From NCBI RefSeq assembly GCF_016863635.1, contig NZ_BOPG01000032.1:124001-188000 (forward strand): 64,000 nucleotides of DNA, written 5' to 3'. The position numbers and the translations under genes were made by a program. The notes below the pieces were generated by a model, which did no database searches, was not told the origin of the DNA, and worked only from the letters and a program-made list of their open reading frames with translations. Within the stretch, counting starts at the first letter, position 1; each line of letters starts with the position of its first letter. Shown one piece after another: positions 41,602 to 51,362 of this stretch. The DNA is from Virgisporangium aurantiacum. GTDB lineage: Bacteria; Actinomycetota; Actinomycetes; Mycobacteriales; Micromonosporaceae.

Positions 41602-44600
41602 TGTGGGACGACGAGCGGGTGGGTGCCGGCTTCCGCCTGCACCGCCTCGAGGTGCGCAACTGGGGAACGTTCCACGACCGGGTGTGGGCCCTGACCCCCG
41701 ACGGCGCGAGCGCGTTGCTGACCGGCGACATCGGCTCGGGCAAGTCGACGCTCGTCGACGCCATCACGACGCTGCTGCTGCCGGCCAACAGGATCTCCTA
41801 CAACAAGGCCGCCGGCGCCGAGACCCGGGAACGCAGCCTCCGCTCCTACGTGCTCGGCTACCACAAGTCCGAACGGAACGAGTCGACCGGAACCTCCCGG
41901 CCGGTCGCGTTGCGGTCGGGCACCTGCTACTCGGTGATCCTCGGCGTCTTCACCAACGCCGCCCTCGGCGCGACCGTCAGCCTCGCCCAGGTGTTCTGGC
42001 TGCACGACGGCAACCAGGGCCAGCCGGAACGGTTCTACGCGATCGCGGACGGCGGGCTCTCCATCGCCGACGACTTCGCGAACTTCGGTTCGGAGATGAA
42101 CGGGCTGCGCCGACGACTCCGGAGCGGTGGAGCCCGGATCACTGAGCACTTCCCCGAGTACGGCAAGGACTTCCGCCGCCGGCTCGGCATCGGGTCGGAA
42201 CAGGCCATGGAACTGTTCCACCAGACCGTGTCGATGAAAGCCGTCGAGAACCTCAACGACTTCGTCCGCAGCCACATGCTCGAACCGTTCGACGCCGAGA
42301 CCTGGATCGCGCAGCTCGTCAGCCACTTCGACGACCTGAACCGGGCGCACGAGGCGGTCCTGACCGCCCGGCAGCAACTCGACGCCCTCGACCCGCTGCT
42401 GGCGGCCTGCGACCGCGCCGACGCCCACCAGGCGCAGATCGACGCCGTCGAGCGGCAGCGCGAGTGCCTGCCGTACTTCTGCGCCCACGGCAAGGCCGAG
42501 GTACTCGCCGCCCAGATCGGCGAGCTGACCCGGATGCGTGCCGAGAGCCAGGCCCGCAGCGACGGCCTGGACCTGGCGTTGACGGACCTTCACGACCGGC
42601 AGGAGCGCCTCACCCTCGAACGGGCCGGTCTCGGCGGCGACCGCATCACCCAGCTCACGGCGGAGATCGAACGGACCACGACCGAACGCGACCGCCGACA
42701 GAAACGCTTCGACCGGTTCAACCTCCTGCTCACGGCGGCGGAGCTGCCGGCTGTGCAGAACCTGGAACAGTTCGCGCGTCGCCACGATGAGATCACCGCG
42801 GCGAACGCGACCAGCGCCGACGTACGGGAGGAGCTGCACACCGGGCTCACGGTGGCGGAGCGGGACCTGGCCCGGGCCGACGAGGAGATGGGCGAGGTCA
42901 ACGCCGAACTTCTCAGCCTGCGCGGCCGCCGGAGCAACATCCCCCGGCACAGCCTCGACCTCCGCGGCCAGATCTGCGGTGAGCTCGGCATCACCCCGGA
43001 GGCGTTGCCGTTCGCCGGCGAGCTGATCCAGGTCCGCGACGACGCCCGCGACTGGGAAGGCGCCGCGGAGCGCATGCTGCGCGGGTTCGCCCTGTCGTTG
43101 CTCGTTCCCAACGAGCACTACCCGGCCGTGTCGGACTGGATCGACGGCCACCATCTCGGCCGGCGACTGGTCTACTACCGGGTGCCCGTGCGGCTGGCCG
43201 CCTCCCTGCGTCCGGACGGACCGCCCGGCGGGCGAAGCCTGTACACCAAGCTGGAGGTGCGCGAGGGGCAGTTCAGCCGCTGGCTCGACGCGCAGCTCGG
43301 CCGGCGGGCCGACCACGAGTGCGTCGAGAGCATGGCCCAGTTCCGCCGGGCCGAGCGTGCCGTCACGCGGTCCGGCCAGATCAAGGGCGTCGGTGGACGC
43401 CATGAGAAGGACGACAGCCGGCGCATCGACGACCGCAGCACCTACGTTCTCGGCTGGAGCAACGAGCAGAAGATCGCCCTGCTGCTGCGCAACGCCCAGC
43501 AGCTCACCACCCGGCACACCGCGCTGACCGCCGAACGTGACGGCCTGCGCAAGCGGCTCCACGACGCGACGGAACGCGAGAAGGTCCTGGCGAAGCTGGA
43601 CGAGTTCACCGGGTTCGCCGACCTCGACTGGCAGGAGACGGTCAACCGGATCGCCGACCTCGAACGGGAGCGTCGCGCCCTCGAGTCGTCGTCCCGCGAG
43701 CTGCAACGGGTCGCCGACGAACTGGTCTCCGTCGTCGAGGAGATCGCGGTGACGCAGAAGGAACGCGACGTCCTCCAGCAACGGATCGGCGTGCTCGACA
43801 AGGACATCGACCGCAACCGGACCACCCTCGCCGAGGTACGGGCCATCGTCGAGGGCCCCGCGTTCGAGCACGCGCGGTCGTCCTTCGACGAACTCGCACC
43901 CCTGCTCGACGGCCATCCGCGCAACCGGCCGCAGGACTTCGACCGGCTGGAGACCGTCCTGGAACGCGCCCTCGCCGCCCGGCGGGAAACCGCGGCCGGG
44001 CACCGCCACGACGCCGTGACCACCGCGGTGCGCCACATGACGATGTTCCGGCGCGCCTACCCGCAGGCCGTTCTGGACATGGACGACTCGTTCCAGTCGG
44101 CCACCGACTACCGGGCGCTCCGGGCCCGGCTCGTCGACGACGACCTGCCCCGGTTCGAGCACGACTTCAAGCAGTACCTCAACACGAACACGATCCGCGA
44201 CGTCGCCACCTTCAACTCCCAGCTGTCGAAGCAGCGTGACCTGATCAATGAGCGGATCGCCACCATCAACACCTCGCTGGAGGCCATCGACTACAACCCC
44301 GGGCGGTACATCCGGTTGGAGGGCCACCGGACGCCGAACACCGAGATCCGTGACTTCATCGGCGACCTCGTCGCGTGTACCGACAACTCGTTGCATCCCG
44401 ACGCGGACGACCAGTACTCGGAGCAGAAGTTCCTTCAGGTGAAGCGGCTGATCGAACGGTTCAAGGGGCGGGAGGGCCACACCGACGCCGACCGGCAGTG
44501 GGCGCGCCGCGTCACCGACGTGCGCAACTGGTTCGTGTTCTCCGCCTCGGAGCGGTGGCGTGAGGACGACACCGAACACGAGACCTACGCGGACTCCGGT

Positions 44601-44993
44601 GGCAAGTCGGGCGGGCAGAAGGAGAAACTCGCCTACACGATTCTCGCCGCCTCCCTCGCGTACCAGTTCAAGCTGGACGGCACGGCAGCGGCCGCGCGGA
44701 CGTTCCGGTTCGTCGTCATCGACGAGGCGTTCGGACGCGGGTCCAGCGAATCGGCCCGCTACGCCCTGAGCCTGTTCCAACGCCTCGGTCTGCAACTGCT
44801 CATCGTCACGCCGCTCCAGAAGATCCACGTCATCGAACCGTTCGTCGCCGCCGTCGGCTTCGTCGACAACGCCACCGGCGACAACTCCCGGCTGCAGTGC
44901 CTCACCGTCGAGGAGTACCGCGAACGTCAGCAGCGGCACCTCGTCCGTCAGCTCCCGCCGGTCACCGTCGACGACGCGGTCGCCCGTGGCTGA
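41601..44993 (+). CDS. jetC: Wadjet defence protein JetC (SMC/MukB-like ATPase)
   Basis: 1130 residues from ATG 41601, overlapping jetB by one base. Walker A GDIGSGKST is at 42-50 in the context FRLHRLEVRNWGTFHDRVW typical of MksB/JetC. Two long coiled-coil arms flank a hinge region at about 470-640. The ABC signature region DSGGKSGGQKEKLAYTILAA is at about 998, Walker B FRFVVIDEAFGRG at about 1035, and LIVTPLQKIHVIEPFV near the end. All ATPase motifs are intact, so the motor should be functional. In Wadjet, the JetABC complex extrudes DNA loops and recognises small circular DNA. Confidence 0.93.
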   Translation: MWDDERVGAGFRLHRLEVRNWGTFHDRVWALTPDGASALLTGDIGSGKSTLVDAITTLLLPANRISYNKAAGAETRERSLRSYVLGYHKSERNESTGTSRPVALRSGTCYSVILGVFTNAALGATVSLAQVFWLHDGNQGQPERFYAIADGGLSIADDFANFGSEMNGLRRRLRSGGARITEHFPEYGKDFRRRLGIGSEQAMELFHQTVSMKAVENLNDFVRSHMLEPFDAETWIAQLVSHFDDLNRAHEAVLTARQQLDALDPLLAACDRADAHQAQIDAVERQRECLPYFCAHGKAEVLAAQIGELTRMRAESQARSDGLDLALTDLHDRQERLTLERAGLGGDRITQLTAEIERTTTERDRRQKRFDRFNLLLTAAELPAVQNLEQFARRHDEITAANATSADVREELHTGLTVAERDLARADEEMGEVNAELLSLRGRRSNIPRHSLDLRGQICGELGITPEALPFAGELIQVRDDARDWEGAAERMLRGFALSLLVPNEHYPAVSDWIDGHHLGRRLVYYRVPVRLAASLRPDGPPGGRSLYTKLEVREGQFSRWLDAQLGRRADHECVESMAQFRRAERAVTRSGQIKGVGGRHEKDDSRRIDDRSTYVLGWSNEQKIALLLRNAQQLTTRHTALTAERDGLRKRLHDATEREKVLAKLDEFTGFADLDWQETVNRIADLERERRALESSSRELQRVADELVSVVEEIAVTQKERDVLQQRIGVLDKDIDRNRTTLAEVRAIVEGPAFEHARSSFDELAPLLDGHPRNRPQDFDRLETVLERALAARRETAAGHRHDAVTTAVRHMTMFRRAYPQAVLDMDDSFQSATDYRALRARLVDDDLPRFEHDFKQYLNTNTIRDVATFNSQLSKQRDLINERIATINTSLEAIDYNPGRYIRLEGHRTPNTEIRDFIGDLVACTDNSLHPDADDQYSEQKFLQVKRLIERFKGREGHTDADRQWARRVTDVRNWFVFSASERWREDDTEHETYADSGGKSGGQKEKLAYTILAASLAYQFKLDGTAAAARTFRFVVIDEAFGRGSSESARYALSLFQRLGLQLLIVTPLQKIHVIEPFVAAVGFVDNATGDNSRLQCLTVEEYRERQQRHLVRQLPPVTVDDAVARG

Positions 44994-46194
44994 CCGGCGG
45001 CCGGCGCGCCGGGCCCCCGTCAGCCGGTCCTGGACCGTGCCGGGCGACGTGGTGGCCGGCCTCCGCAAGCGTTGGGACCGCGGCGAGTTCCTGGCCGCCA
45101 TCGCCGAGGACCGTCCGTGGGAACCGGTCGGCGTTCCGATCCGGGCACCGTCACCGACGGAGATCGCGTCGGCGTTCGGCGAGGTCCAGGACTGGGCGGC
45201 GCAGTGGCGGGGACCGGCGGCGGCCAAACTGCGCGTGGAGTACAGGCCGATCGGCGGACGGGCCATCGGCGCGAACCTGGTCCCGGCCAGGGCCTGGCTC
45301 GACACCCCCGAACAGCTGTGGTCGGTGCTCGGGGTGACCCCACGGGTCCGACGCTTCACCGACCTGGTCTCCGACACCCGCCGGGACGCGCCGACGCTGG
45401 TGTCCTTCATGACCGCGCAGCCGATGAAGGTCCTCGCGCACGAGGCGGTGTGGCCGGCACTGGTGCGGACCGTGCGGTGGATCGCCGACCGCGCGACGCC
45501 GGAGATGTACCTGCGGCAGGTCGACGTTCCCGGCGTCGACACCAAGTTCATCGAGCGGCACCGCACGCTGCTGGCGGACCTGCTGGACCGGCACCTTCCC
45601 GACGACCGCGTCGATCGCGGCGCTCCTCCGTCGGACTTCGCCCGCCGCTACCGGTTCCGCGGGAAGCCCCGCTACGTCCGCCTCCGGCACCTCGACGCCC
45701 GCTCCGCCGAGCCCTTCACCGAGGTCATGGTCCGCGTCGACGAACTGGCATGCCGCCCGCCGGCGGCCTCGACCGTGTACGTCGTCGAGAACGAGATCAC
45801 GTATCTGGCGTTCCCACCCGTCGCGGACGCGATCGTCGTCCTGGGCGGTGGGTACGCCGTGCCGACGCTGCATCCGTTGGCCTGGTTGACCGGACGCCGG
45901 CTGATCTACTGGGGTGACATCGACACCCACGGCTTCGCCATCCTCGACCGGCTGCGCCAATCGTTCCCGCACGCCGGGTCGATGCTCATGGACCGCGCCA
46001 CCCTGCTCGCCCACGACGGCCAGTGGGTGCGCGAGCCGACGCCCACCGACGCCGCGCTGCAGCGGCTGGACCCGGCCGAATCCGCGCTGTACCGCGACCT
46101 TGTCGAGGACGCGCTCGGACCGGCCGTGCGGCTCGAGCAGGAACGCGTGCGGTTCTCCGCTGTCACCGACGCCGTCGGCGCCGACCCGGCGTAG
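44986..46194 (+). CDS. jetD: Wadjet defence nuclease JetD (DUF3322/DUF2220, Toprim)
   Basis: 402 residues from GTG 44986, overlapping jetC by 8 nt. The N-terminal DUF3322 part (VVAGLRKRWDRGEFLAAIA; WRGPAAAKLRVEYR) and the C-terminal DUF2220 Toprim-like nuclease are both present. The nuclease motifs are VYVVENEITYLAFP (metal-binding glutamates, about 264-277) and RLIYWGDIDTHGFAILDRLR (DxD, about 307-326). JetD cleaves the circular DNA trapped by JetABC. All catalytic acids expected from the family are present. TAG at 46192-46194 lies 3 nt before the convergent regulator stop. Confidence 0.92.
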   Translation: MADRRPARRAPVSRSWTVPGDVVAGLRKRWDRGEFLAAIAEDRPWEPVGVPIRAPSPTEIASAFGEVQDWAAQWRGPAAAKLRVEYRPIGGRAIGANLVPARAWLDTPEQLWSVLGVTPRVRRFTDLVSDTRRDAPTLVSFMTAQPMKVLAHEAVWPALVRTVRWIADRATPEMYLRQVDVPGVDTKFIERHRTLLADLLDRHLPDDRVDRGAPPSDFARRYRFRGKPRYVRLRHLDARSAEPFTEVMVRVDELACRPPAASTVYVVENEITYLAFPPVADAIVVLGGGYAVPTLHPLAWLTGRRLIYWGDIDTHGFAILDRLRQSFPHAGSMLMDRATLLAHDGQWVREPTPTDAALQRLDPAESALYRDLVEDALGPAVRLEQERVRFSAVTDAVGADPA

Positions 46195-46197
46195 GTA

Positions 46198-47157
46198 TCA
46201 GATCCAGCCGCGGTGGGCCGCGGCCATGCCGGCCTGGAACCGCGTCGAGGCGTGCACCAGGTCCATCACCGCGGTGATCCGGCGTCGCGCGGTCCGGAGG
46301 CTGACGCCGAGCTGGCGGGCGATGGCCTGGTCGGTCAGTCCGGCGCCGAGCATGGCGAGGACCGTGGCCTCCTGCGGGTCGAGGCCGTCCGCGGCGTGTG
46401 CCCGCACCGCGACGATCGGCGTCGCCTGTACCCAGTACGCCTCGAACAGGGCGATCAGCGCGTCGAGCAGCGCGGAGGGGTGGATGACGGCGATCGCCTC
46501 GCTGACGTGTCTGCCGGAGAGCGGGACGATGGCGAGGCGCCGGTCGTACACGTACAGCTTCAACGGGAGCGTGGGCAGCGTCCGGGCCTTCTCGCCGAGG
46601 CGGATCAGCTCGGTGACGTTGGCCAACCGCCCGGGCAGCTCCAGTGCCGCACCGTCGTAGATGACGCGCATCTCCACGCCGCGTTCGAGCAGCGGACGCT
46701 CCGCCGCCACCTCGTCGTACCCGGCGGGCGGCGTGGCGTACGGCGGCTTGTCGAAGGACAGCACCGACGTCGCCGGGTTGTGCTGCATGGTCCGGCTGAC
46801 CCGGCGCACCTCGTCGGGGCCGGAGACCACCTCGACCGGGTGGGCCGGGTGGTGACGCAGATTCCGCAGCCGGAACGCGTCGACGAACTCGGCCGCCGCG
46901 CCGTGCGCCTCGTCGAGTTCGGCCCGCCGTTGGTTGATGAGCATGCCGATCGCGGCCTCCGGCGACACCGGGGCGTGCCGCCGCCCGTTCACCCGGCGCA
47001 CGAGGCCCAGCTCTTCGAGGTGGGCCAGGGCCGGCCCTATCTTGCGCGCGGGTTCCCGCAGGGTGTCGGCGAGGTCGGCCGCGGAGGAGTCCGCCAGGCT
47101 CAGCAGGGCGCGGTACACCCGCTCCTCGAACTCACTGACCCCGACCGCCTCGAGCAC
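46198..47157 (-). CDS. TrmB/LuxR-type transcriptional regulator
   Basis: 319 residues from GTG 47157, preceded by GGGAGGGG 3-4 nt upstream; a longer open frame lacks a site. The N-terminal TrmB-like winged helix (SEFEERVYRALLSLADSSAA; ALAHLEELGLVRRVNGR) is followed by a PLD-like effector domain (EVVSGPDEVRRVSRTMQHNP; ERGVEMRVIYDGAAL). A C-terminal LuxR/GerE HTH is at about 255-310 (LDPQEATVLAMLGAGLTDQA, RQLGVSLRTARRRI). This architecture is common beside secreted-protease genes in actinomycetes. It is divergent from the S8 protease gene (89 bp between starts), which it probably controls. Confidence 0.87.
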   Translation of the reverse strand: MLEAVGVSEFEERVYRALLSLADSSAADLADTLREPARKIGPALAHLEELGLVRRVNGRRHAPVSPEAAIGMLINQRRAELDEAHGAAAEFVDAFRLRNLRHHPAHPVEVVSGPDEVRRVSRTMQHNPATSVLSFDKPPYATPPAGYDEVAAERPLLERGVEMRVIYDGAALELPGRLANVTELIRLGEKARTLPTLPLKLYVYDRRLAIVPLSGRHVSEAIAVIHPSALLDALIALFEAYWVQATPIVAVRAHAADGLDPQEATVLAMLGAGLTDQAIARQLGVSLRTARRRITAVMDLVHASTRFQAGMAAAHRGWI

Positions 47158-47246
47158 GGTCCCCTCCCTGTCCAGATCGGGCGCTTGCCGCTTCCGGCCA
47201 ACCGGGAGTCTAGACGAGATGACCTTGAACCCGTTGACTCGTTTCC

Positions 47247-50200
47247 GTGACTCCCAATCATCGGCGTCGTTGGCTTGTCGCAGCCCTCCTGGCCCTGACG
47301 ACGGCCGTCGTGCCGGCGCAACCCGCGTCGGCGGTTCCGGCGGGCCCGGCGGGCCCGGTCGCGGCACCGGCCGCTCTCGGCGGCGGTACGGCCACCACCG
47401 TCACGCTCATCACCGGCGACACCGTCCGCTACGCCGTCGACCGCGCCGGCCGCGCCAGCGCGACGGTCGATCCGGGGGACGGCCGCGACACGGTGACGTT
47501 CCGCGGGTACACCCAGGGGGACGGCTACTACCTGCTGCCCAGCGACGCCGAGCAGCCGGTGCGGGCGGGTCTGCTGGACCGGCGCCTGTTCGACGTCGCC
47601 TACCTGGCGTCCAACGGGTACGGCAACGACCGGACCACCGAGCTGCCGGTCATCGTCCAGTACGAGCGGGAGTCCTCGGCGGAGGGGCTGGCGCGCAGCG
47701 CGCAGGCTCTGCCGAGCGCGCGGTCGTCGGCGGCGCTGCCGAGCGTCAACGGCGCGGCCGTGCGGGTGGGCAAGCCGTCCGCCGCCAAGTTCTGGGACGC
47801 CGTCCGGGCCGGTGCCGGCGTTCGTAAGGTGTGGCTGGACGGCAAGGTGACCGCGGTCGACGACGTCAGCGTCGCGCAGATCGGTGCGCCGGCCGCCTGG
47901 GCGGCGGGGCTGGACGGCACCGGCGTCAGCGTCGGCATCATCGACACCGGCATCGACGCCACGCACCAGGACCTGCGCGGAAAGGTCGCCGCGGCGCGGA
48001 ACTTCGTCGAGGCGGGCCAGCCGGGTGGCAACGCGCCGGAGGACGTCACCGACCGGCACGGGCACGGCACGCACGTCGCGTCCATCATCGCCGGGAGCGG
48101 CGCCGCCTCGAACGGCCGGTACACGGGCGTCGCGCCGAACGCCACGCTCACCATCGCCAAGGCCCTGGACGACTCGGGCAACGGCACCGACTCGGCCGTC
48201 ATCGCCGCCATGCAGTGGCAGGCGCCCCGGGTCCGGGTCGTCAGCATGAGCCTGGGCGGTGCCGAGTCCGACGGCACCGACCCGGTCAGCCAGGCCGTCA
48301 ACGACCTGACCGCCGAGTACGGCACCCTGTTCGTCATCGCGGCCGGCAACAAGGGACCCGACACGCGCACGGTCGCCCAGCCCGGAGCCGCCACCGCGGC
48401 GCTCACCGTCGGCGCGGTCGACTCCGCCGACGCGCTCGCCGACTTCTCCAGCCGCGGCCCGCGGCTGGGCGACTTCGCCATCAAGCCGGAGATCACCGCG
48501 CCGGGTGTGCGGATCATCGCGGCCCGGGCCGCCGGCACCTCGATGGGCACGCCGACGGACGCCAACTACACCGCGGCGTCCGGCACCTCAATGGCCACCC
48601 CGCACGTCGCCGCCGCGGCCGCGATCCTGGCACAGCAGAATCCGGCGTGGCGGGCCGACCAGCTCAAGACCACCCTCATCGGAAGCGCGAAGAACACCGG
48701 CGGATCCGTGTACGCCGAGGGCGCCGGCCGGGTCGACATCGCCCGGTCGATCCGCCAGCGGGTGTTCGTGGACACCCCGTCGGTCTCGGCGGCGTTCACC
48801 TACCCGCCCACCGGCGAGACGCTGACCAGGACCGTCACGTACCGCAACGCCGGATCGGCCGACGTCGACCTGTCGCTGTCCGCGTCGATGACCGGTCCCG
48901 ACGGACGCCCGGCGCCGGCCGGGGTCGCGGCCGTGGACCGGACGGCGGTGCGGGTGCCGGCGGGCGGAACGGCCGGCGTGCGGCTGACCCTGGACCCGCG
49001 CCCGGCCGGGCAGGGGCTCCACAGTGGACGGTTGGTCGCCGCCAGCGCCACCGGCGACCAGCTGGTCGTGCCGATCGGCTTCCAGGCCCAGGTGAAGCAG
49101 GCCACCATCACGATCAGGGTGATCGGCGGGCCCGACCGCTACGTGTTCGGCGGCTCGTTCACCGAGATCACCACGCTGCGGGTCAACGACACCACGCCCG
49201 AACTGGCCATGGAACCGATCTCCACCAGCACCTACAACTGGCGGAAGGTGGACGGCGAGCCCAACACGTACGAGTCGAAGGTGCGGCTGGCCGAGGGCGG
49301 CGTGTACATGGTGGAGGGGAACTTCTCCTGGCAGGACCTCACCACCGGCCGCAACCACCTGACGTTCCTGCACCGGCCCGAGGTCAAACTGACCGGGGAC
49401 ACGACCATCACGTTCGACATGAACAAGGCCGTGCCGGTCGGGTTCGAGACGCCGAGGCCGTCGACCGCCGTCAACGTCAACATCGACTGGCAGCGCGTCG
49501 TGGCCAGCGGCCAGCACTATTACGGGTTCCTGCTGGGCAGCTTCTGGACGGTCGCGGTGGGCCAGCTGTGGGTGTTCCCCAGCGACGCGGTGACGGTCGG
49601 GAAGTTCGCCGTCGGCGTCAACGAGATCCTGTCCGCGCCGCAGGCGACGCTCAGAATCAACGGACTGACGCTGCGGCCCGTCTACACCCGGGAGAGCAGC
49701 GCGAACACCCCGAAGTTCGGGACCGACCGACGGCTGCGCGTGGTCACCGAGGCCGACCTGCGGGCCGGCCGGGACGTCGCGGGCGCGCTGGTCTTCCTGC
49801 GCGGGTCCGACATCAGGCCGACGGTGGAACTCGCCGTGGCCGCCAAGGCCGCCGGCGTGCTCGCCGACGCGCACATCGCCGACCTGATGTACCTGACCGA
49901 CCTGGTCGGCATTCCGATCCCGCTGCTGTACGTCGACCGGCGGGAGAGCAAGCGGGTCGCGGACGTCCTCGCCGGCTCGGCGCGCCCCACGGCCGACATC
50001 GAGGCACACATCAGCACGCCGTACCAGTACAAGCTGGTCAACTACCAGTACAACCGCATCCCGGCGTCCATGACGGCGCGGCCCGGCGAGCGCGACCTGA
50101 CCCGGCTGGAGACCACGTACCACGCGCAGACCCCGGCACCGGCCGGGAAGTGGGGACCCGCCGACGACGGCAACGACGTGAGCTTCACGTACCTGCCGGG

Positions 50201-51236
50201 TCAGCTCTTCAGCGTCCACGCCGGGCACAGCTTCCACGGGCACGGCCAGCGGACCGAGTACTTCAGCACCACCGGGGCGGACGTCCTGTGGTGGCGGCAG
50301 TACCAGTTCACCGCCGGGTCGAGCATGCACGTCGAGCACACGTACCGCGGGTTCGCCCGGCCGACCACCGGCGTCGAGGAGTGGAACGAGCCCAACGTGC
50401 CCGTCAACGCGCAGGCCGGCCCGCAGACGCCGGCCGGTGCGGCGGTGTTCTGGCCCTGCGACGGCTGCCGCCAGGGCGACGTCGTGCGCGTCCGCTCGCT
50501 CGCCCCGCTCGGTGTCGGCCAGTACGCCGGCCGCAGCGACCCGAGCCACACCGTCCAGGAGGACGGCCCGACCGAAGAGGTCCACCTGTACACCGGCAGC
50601 GGTAGATCTGTCGCCGAGGGAGGCGACGGCGGCTCCGAGCTCCCCCCGCATCAGGATGCCGCCGGCCTTACCTACTACCGGTTGCCGGCGGGCGCGGCGA
50701 CGTACCGGCTGACCAGTGGCTACACGACCGGCTCACCGCACCAGAGCTTCGCGCGGACGGTCGACACCACCTGGACGTTCCGCTCCGCCGCGCCGGCGGC
50801 CGACACGGTGGCGCAGCCGTACTGGTGCATCGACGAGCTGTTGTACGGCGACACCACGCCGTGCGGCTGGCTGCCGCTGATCCACCTGGGCTACCGGCTC
50901 GGGCTCGCACCGGACGACTCGGCTCCGGCCGGCCGGCCGTTCACGTTCACCGTCACCGGGCAGGTCGGCGCGCCCGGCTCGGCGGCGAAGCTCGCGGGCC
51001 TGCGGGCGTGGACCTCGGTCGACGGCGGCGCGCACTGGGTGCCGGCGCGGGCGGTGCGGGCCGACAACGGCGGCTACCGGGTGACCGTGTGGAACCCGCG
51101 CGTCGCCGACGCCCCGTCGGGCCGGGTCAGCATCAGGATCGAGGCATGGGACCGGGACGGCAACGCGGTCCAGCAGGTCCTCGATCAGGCCTACGCCCTC
51201 CGGACGGCCGCGGCGCCCTGCCGGACCGCCGTGTGA
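47247..51236 (+). CDS. Large secreted S8 subtilisin-like protease
   Basis: 1329 residues from GTG 47247. A Sec signal peptide (1-29) is followed by a propeptide (about 45-205). The S8 catalytic domain (about 210-500) has triad D233 (IIDTGID), H273 (HGHGTHVAS) and S448 (SGTSMATPHV), with oxyanion N368 (AAGN). A long C-terminal part of over 800 residues is beta-rich, with a protease-associated-like region at about 830-930 (AGALVFLRGSDIRPTVELAV; IPIPLLYVDRRESKRVADVL). The length suggests an extracellular scavenging protease. Probably regulated by the divergent TrmB/LuxR protein. Confidence 0.92.
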   Translation: MTPNHRRRWLVAALLALTTAVVPAQPASAVPAGPAGPVAAPAALGGGTATTVTLITGDTVRYAVDRAGRASATVDPGDGRDTVTFRGYTQGDGYYLLPSDAEQPVRAGLLDRRLFDVAYLASNGYGNDRTTELPVIVQYERESSAEGLARSAQALPSARSSAALPSVNGAAVRVGKPSAAKFWDAVRAGAGVRKVWLDGKVTAVDDVSVAQIGAPAAWAAGLDGTGVSVGIIDTGIDATHQDLRGKVAAARNFVEAGQPGGNAPEDVTDRHGHGTHVASIIAGSGAASNGRYTGVAPNATLTIAKALDDSGNGTDSAVIAAMQWQAPRVRVVSMSLGGAESDGTDPVSQAVNDLTAEYGTLFVIAAGNKGPDTRTVAQPGAATAALTVGAVDSADALADFSSRGPRLGDFAIKPEITAPGVRIIAARAAGTSMGTPTDANYTAASGTSMATPHVAAAAAILAQQNPAWRADQLKTTLIGSAKNTGGSVYAEGAGRVDIARSIRQRVFVDTPSVSAAFTYPPTGETLTRTVTYRNAGSADVDLSLSASMTGPDGRPAPAGVAAVDRTAVRVPAGGTAGVRLTLDPRPAGQGLHSGRLVAASATGDQLVVPIGFQAQVKQATITIRVIGGPDRYVFGGSFTEITTLRVNDTTPELAMEPISTSTYNWRKVDGEPNTYESKVRLAEGGVYMVEGNFSWQDLTTGRNHLTFLHRPEVKLTGDTTITFDMNKAVPVGFETPRPSTAVNVNIDWQRVVASGQHYYGFLLGSFWTVAVGQLWVFPSDAVTVGKFAVGVNEILSAPQATLRINGLTLRPVYTRESSANTPKFGTDRRLRVVTEADLRAGRDVAGALVFLRGSDIRPTVELAVAAKAAGVLADAHIADLMYLTDLVGIPIPLLYVDRRESKRVADVLAGSARPTADIEAHISTPYQYKLVNYQYNRIPASMTARPGERDLTRLETTYHAQTPAPAGKWGPADDGNDVSFTYLPGQLFSVHAGHSFHGHGQRTEYFSTTGADVLWWRQYQFTAGSSMHVEHTYRGFARPTTGVEEWNEPNVPVNAQAGPQTPAGAAVFWPCDGCRQGDVVRVRSLAPLGVGQYAGRSDPSHTVQEDGPTEEVHLYTGSGRSVAEGGDGGSELPPHQDAAGLTYYRLPAGAATYRLTSGYTTGSPHQSFARTVDTTWTFRSAAPAADTVAQPYWCIDELLYGDTTPCGWLPLIHLGYRLGLAPDDSAPAGRPFTFTVTGQVGAPGSAAKLAGLRAWTSVDGGAHWVPARAVRADNGGYRVTVWNPRVADAPSGRVSIRIEAWDRDGNAVQQVLDQAYALRTAAAPCRTAV

Positions 51237-51362
51237 GTGAGCCCCTGTAAATCTGGGTCGCACGTGGAGGGAACCCACTCCGGACGCGAGAGCTGTGTGC
51301 TCCGAACACATAGTCAGATGTCGATAGGAGACCTAGTGTCCTGCGTCACATAGATTGGAGAT

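Noticed and set aside
41058..45566. A 1502-codon open frame on the minus strand opposite the jet operon
   Set aside because: It is the antisense shadow of jetB-jetD, which have intact motifs, overlapping starts and correct family lengths. The antisense product has no recognisable domain; long shadows are expected at this GC content. The same holds for other long antisense frames, for example 558-2063 (+) and 17160-18746 (+).
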